60,882 nucleotides of DNA, taken from MWEH01 sp964392385 (lineage in GTDB: Bacteria > Bacillota > Clostridia > Christensenellales > DTU072). The DNA lies in the NCBI GenBank assembly GCA_964392385.1, contig CAYMPR010000005.1, forward strand, positions 1-60,882, read 5' to 3'. The notes under the pieces are model-generated. The model worked only from the letters and a program-made list of their open reading frames with translations, made no database searches and was not told the DNA's origin. This document shows positions 10,161 to 19,101 of this stretch, piece by piece. The position numbers and the translations under genes were made by a program. The first letter of the stretch is position 1. Each line of letters begins with the position of its first letter.

Positions 10161-10250
10161 CTGCGAAGAAAAATTATCATAAATATGGTAAAATTATCTT
10201 AAATAAGTCACTTTAAGTAGCAAGTAACTGTTAGAAAAATGTTTATTAAG
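10141..10250 (+). repeat. decayed tandem copy of the pcrA 3' end
   Basis: The gene end (CACTTACACTAAAGTAACTG, spanning the stop) is echoed 67 bases later. The word AAGTAACTG occurs at 10155-10163 and again at 10222-10230, each preceded by CACTT and followed within a few bases by AGAAAAAT. Substitutions and small indels separate the two. The match is short and the DNA is AT-rich, so on its own it is suggestive only. Confidence 0.5.
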
Positions 10251-10298
10251 CATGCTTCTTAAAAATGGTTAAGTTTGTAAGATTTAGAGAGGTTTTGA

Positions 10299-12290
10299 AT
10301 GGATAGAATGCTTGAACTAGTTGATCTATTAAATAGATACGGTTACGAGTATTATGTACTAGATTCACCGTCTGTTAGTGATGCAGAATACGATAAGCTT
10401 TATGATGAACTAAAACAATTAGAAACGGAATTGCAAATAAGCCTTCCGGACTCACCTACTCATAGGATTGGAGGTAAGCCTCTATCATCTTTCAAAGAAT
10501 ATACACATAAAGAGAAACTTTATTCTCTTGATAAGGCTAAAAATATAGAAGAAATAGAGGGGTTTCTACAAAAACTAAAAAAAGAAGTTGGCGAAATACC
10601 TGAACTGACGCTAGAACATAAATTTGATGGTTTAACACTCTCAATAACATACGAAAACGGATTGATAAAGTCCGCTGCAACCAGGGGAAACGGTGAAACG
10701 GGTGAAGAAGTTACCGCGCAAGTTAAGACAATTAGGAGTGTGCCTCAAAAGATAAAATCAAATTCATATATAGAGGTTCAAGGAGAGGGTATTTGGAAGC
10801 TCTCATCATTTGAAGAATACAATAAAACTGTGGATATTCCCATGAAAAATGCTCGCAATGCAGCAGCTGGGGGTATAAGAAATCTTGACCCTAAGGAAAC
10901 AGCAAAAAGAAAGCTTGATTTTTATGCATATAACATAGGATATCATGAAGGAGTACAGTTCAAGTCTCAGCTTGAGATGCGTGAATTTTTAATAGAAAAC
11001 GGCTTTCTAGTGGGAGAAGAATTTCACCTTGTTAATTCCGTTAAAGAAGTTGAGAAAATATTAGAAAAGATAGATAACGAAAGAGATTCCTTGGACTTTT
11101 TAATAGATGGTGCGGTATTAAAAGTTAATAGTATTTCGATAAGAGAAAAGCTAGGTTATACTGAAAAATTCCCCAAATGGTCTATTGCGTATAAATTTAG
11201 GCCTGTTGAAGTATCCACCATACTTAAAGATGTTGTATGGCAGGTATCAAGAACCTCTAAATTGAATCCCTTAGCAATTCTTGAGCCCGTTGACTTTATG
11301 GGTGTCACCGTTAAAAGAGCCACTTTAAACAATTACGATGACATCTTGAAAAAAGGCGTAAAAATAGGGAGTAGAGTTTTAATAAGACGTAGTAATGATG
11401 TAATCCCCGAAATAATTGGTGTTTTAGAACACACCAAAGAAAGTAAAGATATTATGCCACCGGTAAAATGTCCCGCATGTGGGGCAAATGTAAAAAGAGA
11501 GGGTGTTTTTTATTATTGTGAAAACTATAATGGCTGTGCGCCTAGAATAATTGCCGCCCTCGATCACTTCGCCGAGAAAGGTGCAATGGATATTGAAGGG
11601 CTTTCGGAAAAAACGGTTGAACAGTTGTACAATGTTCTTTCTGTTGATTCTCCAGAAAAAATATACAAACTCACATATGACAATTTACTTTTGATTGAAG
11701 GATTTAAAGATAAAAAAGCAAATAATTTGCTCGAAGCTATCGAAAAATCAAAAAACACCACACTTTCTAGATTTCTATATGCTCTAGGAATACCAACTAT
11801 AGGTAAAAAAGCTGCAAGACAGCTAGCTGATAAGTTTAATTCCCTGAGTAGCATTATCCAAGCAAAAGCGGAATCCATTATGGAAATCGAAGAATTTGGG
11901 CAGATAATGGCAGATAATATTATTGGCTTTTTTAGTGAGCCAAGCAACATCGCGTTAATTAATTCTTTAATGGAAGTTGGGATTATTATAAAGACTGATG
12001 AAAAGAAAGAGAGCGGTGTTTTGTGGGGTAAAACCGTTGTTTTAACGGGAAGTCTAAATAATTTACCTAGGAGTAAAGCTCAACAATTAATTGTTCTACA
12101 TGGTGGTATTGTTTCTGATACCGTTTCGAAAAAGGTCAATTTAGTTGTTGCAGGTGAAAATGCAGGAAGCAAGTTAGAAAAAGCTAAATCATTAAATATT
12201 CAAGTAGTAAGCGAGGATCAATTTTTAAGCTTGATAAATAGTGATAAATCAACCTTAGAAGATGAAGGCGAAATTAAATTCGATGTCTAA
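10299..12290 (+). CDS. ligA: NAD-dependent DNA ligase LigA
   Basis: Seals nicks in duplex DNA using NAD+ during replication and repair. Domain Ia and the adenylation domain carry the active-site lysine K108 in HKFDG. An OB fold and a four-cysteine zinc finger (CPAC, then two further cysteines in YYCENYNGC) follow. Helix-hairpin-helix repeats and a C-terminal BRCT domain (about 585-650, VVLTGSL to KLEKAKSL) complete the protein. Its 663 residues match the family. AGAGAGG precedes the ATG. It is the partner of pcrA upstream. Confidence 0.97.
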   Translation: MDRMLELVDLLNRYGYEYYVLDSPSVSDAEYDKLYDELKQLETELQISLPDSPTHRIGGKPLSSFKEYTHKEKLYSLDKAKNIEEIEGFLQKLKKEVGEIPELTLEHKFDGLTLSITYENGLIKSAATRGNGETGEEVTAQVKTIRSVPQKIKSNSYIEVQGEGIWKLSSFEEYNKTVDIPMKNARNAAAGGIRNLDPKETAKRKLDFYAYNIGYHEGVQFKSQLEMREFLIENGFLVGEEFHLVNSVKEVEKILEKIDNERDSLDFLIDGAVLKVNSISIREKLGYTEKFPKWSIAYKFRPVEVSTILKDVVWQVSRTSKLNPLAILEPVDFMGVTVKRATLNNYDDILKKGVKIGSRVLIRRSNDVIPEIIGVLEHTKESKDIMPPVKCPACGANVKREGVFYYCENYNGCAPRIIAALDHFAEKGAMDIEGLSEKTVEQLYNVLSVDSPEKIYKLTYDNLLLIEGFKDKKANNLLEAIEKSKNTTLSRFLYALGIPTIGKKAARQLADKFNSLSSIIQAKAESIMEIEEFGQIMADNIIGFFSEPSNIALINSLMEVGIIIKTDEKKESGVLWGKTVVLTGSLNNLPRSKAQQLIVLHGGIVSDTVSKKVNLVVAGENAGSKLEKAKSLNIQVVSEDQFLSLINSDKSTLEDEGEIKFDV

Positions 12291-12370
12291 ATTATATGAC
12301 CTTAAGAATAATAACTAATAATTGAGTTAGACTTGACTTTATTATGATGTCTAAAATAATTACTACTCGA
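12255..12370 (+). repeat. decayed tandem copy of the ligA 3' end
   Basis: GATGTCTAA, which contains the ligA stop codon, recurs exactly 64 bases downstream (12282-12290 and 12346-12354). Both are preceded by TTAGA and followed by a similar A/T-rich ATTA..AC stretch. This fits an old tandem duplication spanning the stop codon, with the second copy drifting. Confidence 0.55.
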
Positions 12371-12449
12371 AATTTACCTAACAAGTTTAATTTTTATGAT
12401 ATTTATGTATACAATTGTGGATAACTTGTCACTTTATATAGCTATTCTC

Positions 12450-12477
12450 TTTACAAAAACTCATTGTGTGTTACTAT
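12450..12477 (+). promoter_or_regulatory. extended -10 promoter placing the transcript start at the AUG
   Basis: TTTACA (12450-12455) and TACTAT (12472-12477) are separated by 16 bases, and TG lies at 12469-12470, giving an extended -10 TGTTACTAT. The predicted start of transcription, about seven bases after the -10, coincides with the ATG at 12484. No Shine-Dalgarno sequence precedes that ATG, so a leaderless mRNA is predicted. Confidence 0.6.
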
Positions 12478-12483
12478 TTGGTT

Positions 12484-13449
12484 ATGAGACTTGGAAAGTT
12501 AACAGGTGAAGAGCTCAAGGCTAATGTCCTTGATATAATAAAACATCGTAGAAGCGAAGTCGTTTCTGGAGCTGCGATGGGGGAAGATTGTGCTTCTTTT
12601 AAGTCGGACTCATTAATCGTTATTTCTACTGATCCAATTACAGGCGCAAAAGAGAATATTGGAAGTTTAGCAATTCAAGTAGCAACTAATGATGTGTATG
12701 CCTCAGGGGGGGACCCATTCCTTGCTATGCTAACAATAATAGCCCCACCTTGTGCTAGTGTTGAAGAGATTAGAGTAATTATGGAGGATGCAGAGCGAGA
12801 AGCCGAAGTTCATAATTTAGAAATTGCAGGGGGGCACACTGAGTTTTCTGATGCGGTTAATAGGTTTGTATTAAGCGTTGTGGTTTTAGGAAAAGCCCAA
12901 AGCCATATTAAAGCAACAGCCATAAGAGACGGTGACACTATATTAGTTACTAAAAGTGTTGGCATCGAGGGTTCAGTTATTCTTGCAAATTTACATAGTC
13001 AAGAGCTAATGCTTAGTCCCAATGAAACAGAGGAAATAAAAAGCTATTCATCGCTACTCAGTATTGCTAAAGAATCAAATGTTGCTAGGAAGATGAAAGT
13101 TAGCTCAATGCACGATATAACTGAAGGCGGAATTTTTGGTGCTGTAGCAGAAATATGTGAAGGGGCAAAAATAGGAGCAGTAATTAGAATTTCATCAATA
13201 CCTGTAACTAAGTTAACTAAAAAAATCTGCCAAAAACTAAATATTAGCCCTTATGGTTTAATCTCAAGTGGAAGTTTGCTAATTACTACCAATAAACCCC
13301 AAGAAGTAGTTGATGAACTAAAAAAAGAAAATATTAGTGCAACTATAATTGGAACTATTCGCGGTAAGAAGGCACTAGGAGTATATGATAACAACACCAC
13401 TATTGAATTATTCGCCCAAGCCGATGAGTTGTTTTCTGTTAAAGAGTAA
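12484..13449 (+). CDS. AIR synthase/HypE-like protein
   Basis: Belongs to the PurM/SelD/ThiL/HypE superfamily of ATP-binding proteins. The N-terminal half holds MGEDCASF and STDPITGA followed by ATNDVYASGGDP, the nucleotide-binding pattern of HypE-like proteins. The C-terminal half has SMHDITEGGIFGAVAEICEGA. No other hydrogenase-maturation gene is nearby, so a HypE role is not supported and the substrate is unknown. I chose ATG 12484 over an in-frame GTG at 12466: the protein then begins MRLGKLTGEEL, like relatives I know, and the upstream bases are occupied by the -10 element. The 3' end is followed by tandem copies of itself and by a scaffold gap. Confidence 0.8.
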   Translation: MRLGKLTGEELKANVLDIIKHRRSEVVSGAAMGEDCASFKSDSLIVISTDPITGAKENIGSLAIQVATNDVYASGGDPFLAMLTIIAPPCASVEEIRVIMEDAEREAEVHNLEIAGGHTEFSDAVNRFVLSVVVLGKAQSHIKATAIRDGDTILVTKSVGIEGSVILANLHSQELMLSPNETEEIKSYSSLLSIAKESNVARKMKVSSMHDITEGGIFGAVAEICEGAKIGAVIRISSIPVTKLTKKICQKLNISPYGLISSGSLLITTNKPQEVVDELKKENISATIIGTIRGKKALGVYDNNTTIELFAQADELFSVKE

Positions 13450-13607
13450 TTANNNNNNNNNNNNNNNNNNNNNNNNNNNNNNNNNNNNNNNNNNNNNNNN
13501 NNNNNNNNNNNNNNNNNNNNNNNNNNNNNNNNNNNNNNNNNNNNNNNNNNNNCACTATTGAATTATTCGCCCAAGCCGATGAGTTGTTTTCTGTTAAAGA
13601 GTAATTA
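13398..13607. other. scaffold gap of 100 N with 55-base identical flanks
   Basis: The N run covers 13453-13552. The last 55 bases before it (13398-13452, the end of the AIR-synthase gene plus a few bases) are identical to the first 55 after it (13553-13607). An exact 55-base overlap is what two contigs ending on the same assembly-graph node share, so the gap is probably not 100 real bases. Confidence 0.85.
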
Positions 13608-13608
13608 T

Positions 13609-13812
13609 ACCAAGAGAGTGTATTAGCAAAGGAGTTGTTTTGCATTAGAAAGTAAATAGACCAAGAGTGTGTAATAGCAAAGTAGTTGTTTTGCATTAGA
13701 AAGTAATTATACCAAGAGTGTGTATTAGCAAATGAGTTGTATCCCATTAGAAAGTAATTATACCAAGAGTGTGTATTAGCAAATGAGTTGTATTCTAATA
13801 GAGGGTTATTAA
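13609..13812 (+). repeat. 51-bp tandem repeats derived from the end of the AIR-synthase gene
   Basis: Four head-to-tail units start at 13609, 13660, 13711 and 13762. They begin ACCAAGAG, contain GAGTTGT in the middle and end with AAAGTAATTAT or a variant. The gene's own last 40 bases have the same order: CCAAG, GAGTTGTTTT, then AAAGAGTAATTAT including the stop codon. Units 2-4 differ at a few positions and unit 4 degrades at its end. The spacer from 13450 to 13881 holds only this array, the N gap and about 70 further bases with a TATAAT at 13825-13830 that may serve yicC. Confidence 0.92.
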
Positions 13813-13881
13813 ACCTACAGGGTGTATAATGAAAGACTAAATCTAATAGATTAATAGCATATTAAAGTTTGTGAGGAAAAG

Positions 13882-14763
13882 ATGAAAGCGATTTACAGTA
13901 TGACTGGTTACGGGAAAGGAGTATCTGCTGTTGAGGCAAGAAAAATTACTGTGGAATTAAAATCTGTAAACCATAGATTTTTAGATTTATCTTTTCGAAT
14001 TCCCCGCCAGCTTCAATTTGCGGAAGATTTAATTAGAAAAGCCATAGGAGATTCTATCACTAGGGGCCATGTTGATATCTTTCTCAACTATGAAGACAAT
14101 AGAGAAATGAAAAGCGTATTAATCCTCGACCAAGGATTAATGATTAGTTACATAGAAGAAGCGGATAAACTAACTAACTTAGGAGTAAAAAATAACTTTG
14201 GAACTGCAGAAATTCTTTCCAATAAAGATATTGTTTCTACTAGGAGTGTAGAGGATGATGAAAGCATTTTAAAAGAGCTTGTTCAAAAAGCTACACAACT
14301 CGCAATCGATTGTATTTTGGAGATGAAAGTTACAGAGGGCAAAAAATTAGTTGGCAATTTGCTAGAAAAGATTAATGAGTTGGAAATAAATCTTGAAAAA
14401 ATTAAAACAAGGGCACCAATACTTGCAGATGAGTATCGAACTAAACTTAGTTTAAGAATAAAAGAATTGCTTTTAGGAGTGGAGGTTGATCAAACAAGAA
14501 TTGCCCAAGAAGTTGCTATATTTACCGATAAATCAAATATAGATGAAGAAATAACTAGACTAAATGGTCATATCGAGCACTATAGAAAAATTATTGAACT
14601 AGGTGGAGCTGTTGGAAAAAGTCTTGATTTCTTAACTCAAGAGGCAAACAGAGAAGCAAATACAATAGGCAGTAAGAGCAATGATATGCAAATTACCGAA
14701 AATATATTGCAGATAAAAAACATAATTGAAATGATGAGAGAACAAATCCAGAATTTGGAGTAA
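13882..14763 (+). CDS. yicC: YicC/YloC family endoribonuclease
   Basis: YicC-type proteins are endoribonucleases affecting RNA turnover. The N-terminus MTGYGKG..VEL.SVNHRFLDLSFRIP is diagnostic, and the C-terminal part has DKSNIDEEITRLNGHI followed by GKSLDFLTQEANREANTIGSK. At 293 residues it has the normal length. AGGAAAA precedes the ATG. It heads the tightly packed block yicC-gmk-rpoZ-coaBC-priA-def-fmt, the Bacillus order. Confidence 0.95.
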   Translation: MKAIYSMTGYGKGVSAVEARKITVELKSVNHRFLDLSFRIPRQLQFAEDLIRKAIGDSITRGHVDIFLNYEDNREMKSVLILDQGLMISYIEEADKLTNLGVKNNFGTAEILSNKDIVSTRSVEDDESILKELVQKATQLAIDCILEMKVTEGKKLVGNLLEKINELEINLEKIKTRAPILADEYRTKLSLRIKELLLGVEVDQTRIAQEVAIFTDKSNIDEEITRLNGHIEHYRKIIELGGAVGKSLDFLTQEANREANTIGSKSNDMQITENILQIKNIIEMMREQIQNLE

Positions 14764-14774
14764 ATGGAGGATTT

Positions 14775-15404
14775 ATGCGTCAAGGAATTCTTTTCATTCT
14801 TACTGGGCCTTCAGGTGCTGGGAAAGGCACAGTTTTAAATAAAGTAATACGAAGTGTTTCGGGGTTAGCTTACTCTGTTTCCGTGACCACGAGGAAGCCT
14901 AGAGAGGGAGAAATTGATGGGATTCACTATTATTTTAAAACTGAAGAAGAATTTGAAGAAATGGAAAAGAATGGCGAATTTTTGGAGTGTGTTAATAAAT
15001 TTAAACAAAAATATGGCACTCCTAAATCCAAAGTCCAAGAACATATAAATAATGGAACAGATGTTGTTTTGGAAATAGAAACAAGAGGTGCATGCAAAAT
15101 AAGAAAAGAATTTCCAGATGCCGTTTTTATCTTTATTACCCCATCCTCTTATGAAGAACTTGCCAGGAGATTGGAACAAAGAGGTACTGAAGAGGAATGG
15201 ATGAGAAAAATGCGGCTAAGAATTGCCCGTACAGAATATAGAAGTATAAAACAATTCGCCTATGTAGCTATAAATGATGATTTAGATAAATGCGTCGATA
15301 CAGTAACGGCAATAATTAAGGCGGAAAGAGCAAAAGGGAAAAATAATTTAGAAATAACAAATATGTTTGCTAACTTATATAAAAACTACACAAATAACAA
15401 ATAA
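14775..15404 (+). CDS. gmk: guanylate kinase
   Basis: Phosphorylates GMP to GDP with ATP, the essential step in guanine nucleotide supply. The P-loop GPSGAGKGT is at residues 11-19, and the GMP-binding segment SVSVTTRKPREGEIDGIHYYF follows. A GGAGG site lies eight bases before the ATG, and the gene begins 11 bases after yicC. Length (209 residues) is normal. Confidence 0.97.
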   Translation: MRQGILFILTGPSGAGKGTVLNKVIRSVSGLAYSVSVTTRKPREGEIDGIHYYFKTEEEFEEMEKNGEFLECVNKFKQKYGTPKSKVQEHINNGTDVVLEIETRGACKIRKEFPDAVFIFITPSSYEELARRLEQRGTEEEWMRKMRLRIARTEYRSIKQFAYVAINDDLDKCVDTVTAIIKAERAKGKNNLEITNMFANLYKNYTNNK

Positions 15405-15426
15405 AAAATACTTGGAGGTATTAATT

Positions 15427-15723
15427 ATGATGATAGATCCACCCATTGACAAATTGATCAAGAAAGCACCTTGCAGATATGCTCTTGTTGTCGGAGTTGC
15501 AAAGAGAACAAAAGAACTTCTAACCGTTGAAAAAGAGAAGGCCTACCTTGAAGCATCCGGTTTAAAAGCTGTATCTTTGGCAGCTAAAGAAATTTATGAA
15601 GGAACAATAAAAATAATTACTGAAGAAAAAGAAAAGAATTACATCGAAACTTCTAGCTATAAAACGGCTTCTTTGAACACAAAAGATATTAACGATGGAA
15701 CAATAGAAAAAATTAGTGAATAA
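15427..15723 (+). CDS. rpoZ: RNA polymerase omega subunit with a duplicated C-terminal half
   Basis: Small subunit stabilising the beta' chain of RNA polymerase. The N-terminus MMIDPPIDKLIKKAPCRYALVVGVAKRTKELL is typical. Canonical Firmicutes omega ends near residue 65 (AAKEIYEGTIKI), but this one continues to 98. Residues 66-98 repeat 34-65: EKEK, Y.E.S, K..SL, K.I..GTI and a final I align at an offset of 32. This is an old in-frame tandem duplication of about 96 bases. The start is ATG 15427 after GGAGG; an in-frame start at 15367 lies inside gmk and is rejected. Confidence 0.92.
   Translation: MMIDPPIDKLIKKAPCRYALVVGVAKRTKELLTVEKEKAYLEASGLKAVSLAAKEIYEGTIKIITEEKEKNYIETSSYKTASLNTKDINDGTIEKISE
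15526..15720 (+). repeat. in-frame 96-base tandem duplication inside rpoZ
   Basis: Unit 1 is 15526-15621 and unit 2 is 15622-15720. The DNA copies have diverged, but the encoded segments align over their whole length with identical EKEK, SL and GTI anchors. The duplicated stretch is the 3' end of a normal rpoZ. Confidence 0.85.
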
Positions 15724-15725
15724 AA

Positions 15726-16904
15726 ATGAAAAAAACTATTATTTTAGGGGTTACAGGTTGCATTGCAGCCTATAAAGCCTGTGAAATTGTATCTAGGTTT
15801 ATTAAACTTGGCTATGATGTCAGAGTAATAATGACAGAGAATGCCACTGAGTTTGTTGCACCTTTATCTTTTGAAACTCTATCGTTAAATAGAGTTGTAA
15901 TTAACACGTTTGATAAGAATCGAGAGTTTGAAACAGAGCATATTAGTTATGCTAAGCTTGCTAGTGCTTTTCTAGTTGCTCCTGCAACAGCAAATGTAAT
16001 TGGTAAAATTGCTTCGGGTATTGCTGATGATATGCTTACAACTACTATTTTAGCAACAAAAGCTCCTATTTTTATTTGTCCTGCTATGAACACAAATATG
16101 TATGAAAACCCTGTAGTTCAACAAAATATTCAGGCCCTAAAAGATAAAGGATACAACATAATAGACCCAATTGAAGGAAGGCTTGCTTGTGGCGATATCG
16201 GAAAAGGCAAAATGGCTGAGCCTATTGATATTGTTAGCGAAATTGATAGGTTTTTGATGCCTAGTTCCGATCTTAGAGGGCGAAATTTCCTTGTAACTGC
16301 CGGAGCTACCGAAGAAAAACTGGATGGGGTTAGATTTTTAACTAATAAATCATCTGGTAAGATGGGTATAGCAATTGCAGAAGCAGCCCAAGAAAGAGGG
16401 GCTAACGTTACTTTAATCGCTGGACGAATTTCTATTCCAGTACCAGTAGGCATTAAAACTATTAGGGTTCAATCAACAGAAGAAATGTTTGTAAAAGTTA
16501 AAGAAGAAATGGGAGAAGCTGATGTAATTATTAAGGCTGCAGCACCAGCAGATTATAAGCCCATTAGTATTTCCAAAGAAAAAATTAAGGATGAAAAAAT
16601 TACATTAGAATTAATTAAAAACCCTGATATAGCAAAATATGTCGGAGAACATAAAGATAATAGACTTTTGGTTGTTTTTGCCGCAGAAACATCCAATTTA
16701 GTCGAAAATGCATCAAATAAATTGAAAACTAAAAATGCAGATTTGATTGTTGCAAACGATGTTACCATGGAAGGTGCGGGATTTGATGTTGATACCAATA
16801 TAGCTACAATAATTAGAAGAGACGGTATTATTGTTTCTTTAGAAAAAATGAAGAAAACGGAGCTTGCAAATATTATCATTGATAATTTGTTAGAACTTTC
16901 ATGA
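15726..16904 (+). CDS. coaBC: bifunctional CoaBC (phosphopantothenoylcysteine decarboxylase/synthetase)
   Basis: Carries out two successive steps of coenzyme A synthesis. The N-terminal flavin-dependent CoaC domain has catalytic H72, the PAMN motif (119-122) and the active-site cysteine C155 in RLACGDIGKGKM. The C-terminal CoaB domain begins near residue 186 with LVTAGATEEKLDGVRFLTNKSSGKMG. Length (392) is standard. The ATG lies two bases after the rpoZ stop with no obvious ribosome binding site, so translational coupling is likely. Confidence 0.96.
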   Translation: MKKTIILGVTGCIAAYKACEIVSRFIKLGYDVRVIMTENATEFVAPLSFETLSLNRVVINTFDKNREFETEHISYAKLASAFLVAPATANVIGKIASGIADDMLTTTILATKAPIFICPAMNTNMYENPVVQQNIQALKDKGYNIIDPIEGRLACGDIGKGKMAEPIDIVSEIDRFLMPSSDLRGRNFLVTAGATEEKLDGVRFLTNKSSGKMGIAIAEAAQERGANVTLIAGRISIPVPVGIKTIRVQSTEEMFVKVKEEMGEADVIIKAAAPADYKPISISKEKIKDEKITLELIKNPDIAKYVGEHKDNRLLVVFAAETSNLVENASNKLKTKNADLIVANDVTMEGAGFDVDTNIATIIRRDGIIVSLEKMKKTELANIIIDNLLELS

Positions 16905-19087
16905 TATATGAAGTAATCGTTGATATTAGTAACTCAGAAATCGATAAAGTATTTGATTATCATTCGCCTTTCCCATTAAGTATAGGTGATAGAGTTTTGG
17001 TGCCTTTTGGCAAGAGACAAATAGAAGGTTATGTAATAAATACTAAGGAAACAAAAAGCGGAGATTATGATATCAAAGATATTTACGCTAAATTAGACGA
17101 TTTTACTGCTATTACTAAAGAAATGTTAGACCTTGCCCAATATATGAAGACCATGAATTTAAGAATGGTCGATTGCTTAAGGCTTTTTATTCCCACATCT
17201 TTAAGGGGTGGAAAGGTAAAAGTTTTAAAAAGAAATTATCTTAGTTTAAATCCAAAATATAAAACCGTAGAAGAAGCACTTATAACAATTAAAAAAAACT
17301 CTACTGCTCAAATAGCAATTGTAAATCGATTGTATGAAAATAATAATGAGTTAGAAAGTGACATTAATAGGATGTATTCTTCCCAAGCGACCAAAAACTT
17401 ACTCGAAAAAGGAATTATAGTTAGGTCTTCATCAGAGGAGCAAAGAGTTCCAAAGAGCCTAACTATTGATAATAAGGTAGTTGATTTAACAAGTGAGCAA
17501 GAAGAAGCACTTGTTACAATTATGGGTAAAGGGAACTCCTTTTTAGTACATGGAGTAACGGGAAGTGGGAAAACAGAACTATATATGAGAGTCATAGATC
17601 AAGCACTCTCTCAAGGAAAAACAGCGATAATGTTGGTCCCGGAGATTTCTCTAACTCCTCAAATGCTTGGAGTATTTAGAGCACGATTTGGTGATAAAGT
17701 CAGCTTATTGCACAGCAACCTTTCTCCTGGCGAAAAGTTTGATGAGTGGAGAAGATTAAGAAAAGGTATTTCGAGAATTGCCCTTGGACCTAGAAGTGCG
17801 ATATTTGCCCCTGTTGAAAATGTTGGGGTAATAATAATTGATGAGGAACACGATTCGAGTTATGTCTCTGAGAGTAATCCTCGTTTTTTTACTTCCGATA
17901 TAGCAAACTTCAGAGCAAAATATAACAATTCAAAACTAATACTTGGAAGCGCCACTCCTTCAATAGATACCTATTATAGAGCAATGCACGGCGAATATAA
18001 GCTAATTGCAATGCAAAATAGAATTAACAACAGATGTCTTCCTCAAATTGAAACTATTGATATGCGCAAAGAAATGAAAGCTGGAAATACCTCCACTTTT
18101 AGTGCAAAACTTCTTTCCGCGCTTGAAGAATCGATGAAAAGAAAAGAACAAGCGATGATTTTTCTAAATCGCAGAGGCCATTCTAGTTTTGTTCGCTGCC
18201 CTGATTGTGGCTTTATACCTATGTGTCCTAGTTGTGATGTTTCTTTAACCTATCATTCTGATGATAATTCGCTTAGATGCCATTTTTGTGGCAACAAATA
18301 TAGGATGATAGAAGAATGTCCTATTTGTGGTAATAGAAAACTTAAAGAGGGCAGAGTTGGAACGGAAAAAGTAGTTTTTGAACTTGAAAGAATCTTCCCT
18401 GACAAGAAGATTCTAAGAATGGACCTTGATTCTACATCGACAAAGGATAGTTATATTAATATTTTGAATGCATTTAATAATGGCGAAGCAGATATTTTAG
18501 TTGGGACTCAGATGATAGCTAAAGGACATGATTTTAAAAATGTTACTTTGGTTGGTATAATAGATGCAGACATATCTCTTTTTATTCAGGATTATAGGGC
18601 TAATGAAAGGACATTTCAATTAATTACTCAGGTAGCTGGGAGATCTGGAAGAGATTGTAAGCCAGGAAGAGTCTTGATGCAAACTTATGTCCCAAATAAT
18701 GAAGTATTTGGGTATATATCTAGATATGATTATGAGTCATTTTATAAAAGAGAGATACAAAGAAGAGAGGGAACACAATTTCCACCATTTTCTATTATTA
18801 TTAGAATGTTAGTCCAAGGCAAAGACATAAGTGTGACAAAAAATAGTAACGACTTATTGTATGAAAAATTGAAAAAAAGAATTGGTGGGAAGACAGGGGT
18901 TCTTAGGATACAAGCAATGAGTGCTGCGATGAAGAAGAAATCGGATTATTATCGTTACCAAGTAGTAGCATGGATATCGGGCGAAGAAAAAGAAGAATTA
19001 TTACAAGAAATATATAGCACTGTTAATGATTTCTCTGAAAAAGGAGTAAATGTTTTTACTGAGATTAATCCTCAACAAATGATTTAA
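16901..19087 (+). CDS. priA: primosomal helicase PriA
   Basis: Restarts stalled replication forks by unwinding and loading the primosome. An N-terminal DNA-binding domain is followed by Walker A (GVTGSGKT, 218-225) and DEEHD (314-318). An eight-cysteine zinc-binding insert (CPDCGFIPMCPSC, CHFCG, CPICG) comes next, then the second helicase lobe (VGTQMIAKGHDF, QVAGRSGR). It overlaps the coaBC stop in an ATGA arrangement, indicating coupling. Length (728) is normal. Confidence 0.97.
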   Translation: MIYEVIVDISNSEIDKVFDYHSPFPLSIGDRVLVPFGKRQIEGYVINTKETKSGDYDIKDIYAKLDDFTAITKEMLDLAQYMKTMNLRMVDCLRLFIPTSLRGGKVKVLKRNYLSLNPKYKTVEEALITIKKNSTAQIAIVNRLYENNNELESDINRMYSSQATKNLLEKGIIVRSSSEEQRVPKSLTIDNKVVDLTSEQEEALVTIMGKGNSFLVHGVTGSGKTELYMRVIDQALSQGKTAIMLVPEISLTPQMLGVFRARFGDKVSLLHSNLSPGEKFDEWRRLRKGISRIALGPRSAIFAPVENVGVIIIDEEHDSSYVSESNPRFFTSDIANFRAKYNNSKLILGSATPSIDTYYRAMHGEYKLIAMQNRINNRCLPQIETIDMRKEMKAGNTSTFSAKLLSALEESMKRKEQAMIFLNRRGHSSFVRCPDCGFIPMCPSCDVSLTYHSDDNSLRCHFCGNKYRMIEECPICGNRKLKEGRVGTEKVVFELERIFPDKKILRMDLDSTSTKDSYINILNAFNNGEADILVGTQMIAKGHDFKNVTLVGIIDADISLFIQDYRANERTFQLITQVAGRSGRDCKPGRVLMQTYVPNNEVFGYISRYDYESFYKREIQRREGTQFPPFSIIIRMLVQGKDISVTKNSNDLLYEKLKKRIGGKTGVLRIQAMSAAMKKKSDYYRYQVVAWISGEEKEELLQEIYSTVNDFSEKGVNVFTEINPQQMI

Positions 19088-19101
19088 TACAGGAGAGAAG
19101 T

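Noticed and set aside
12466..12483. GTG start for the AIR-synthase gene
   Set aside because: It overlaps the -10 element and adds six residues not expected in the family.
13439..13747. Minus-strand frame with repeated NSFANT.SWYNYFLMQ peptides
   Set aside because: It is the reverse of the 51-bp array; the period is a multiple of three, so no stop arises. It runs into the N gap and has no ribosome binding site.
13609..13812. Possible CRISPR array
   Set aside because: The units are contiguous 51-bp copies without unique spacers, and no cas genes are present.
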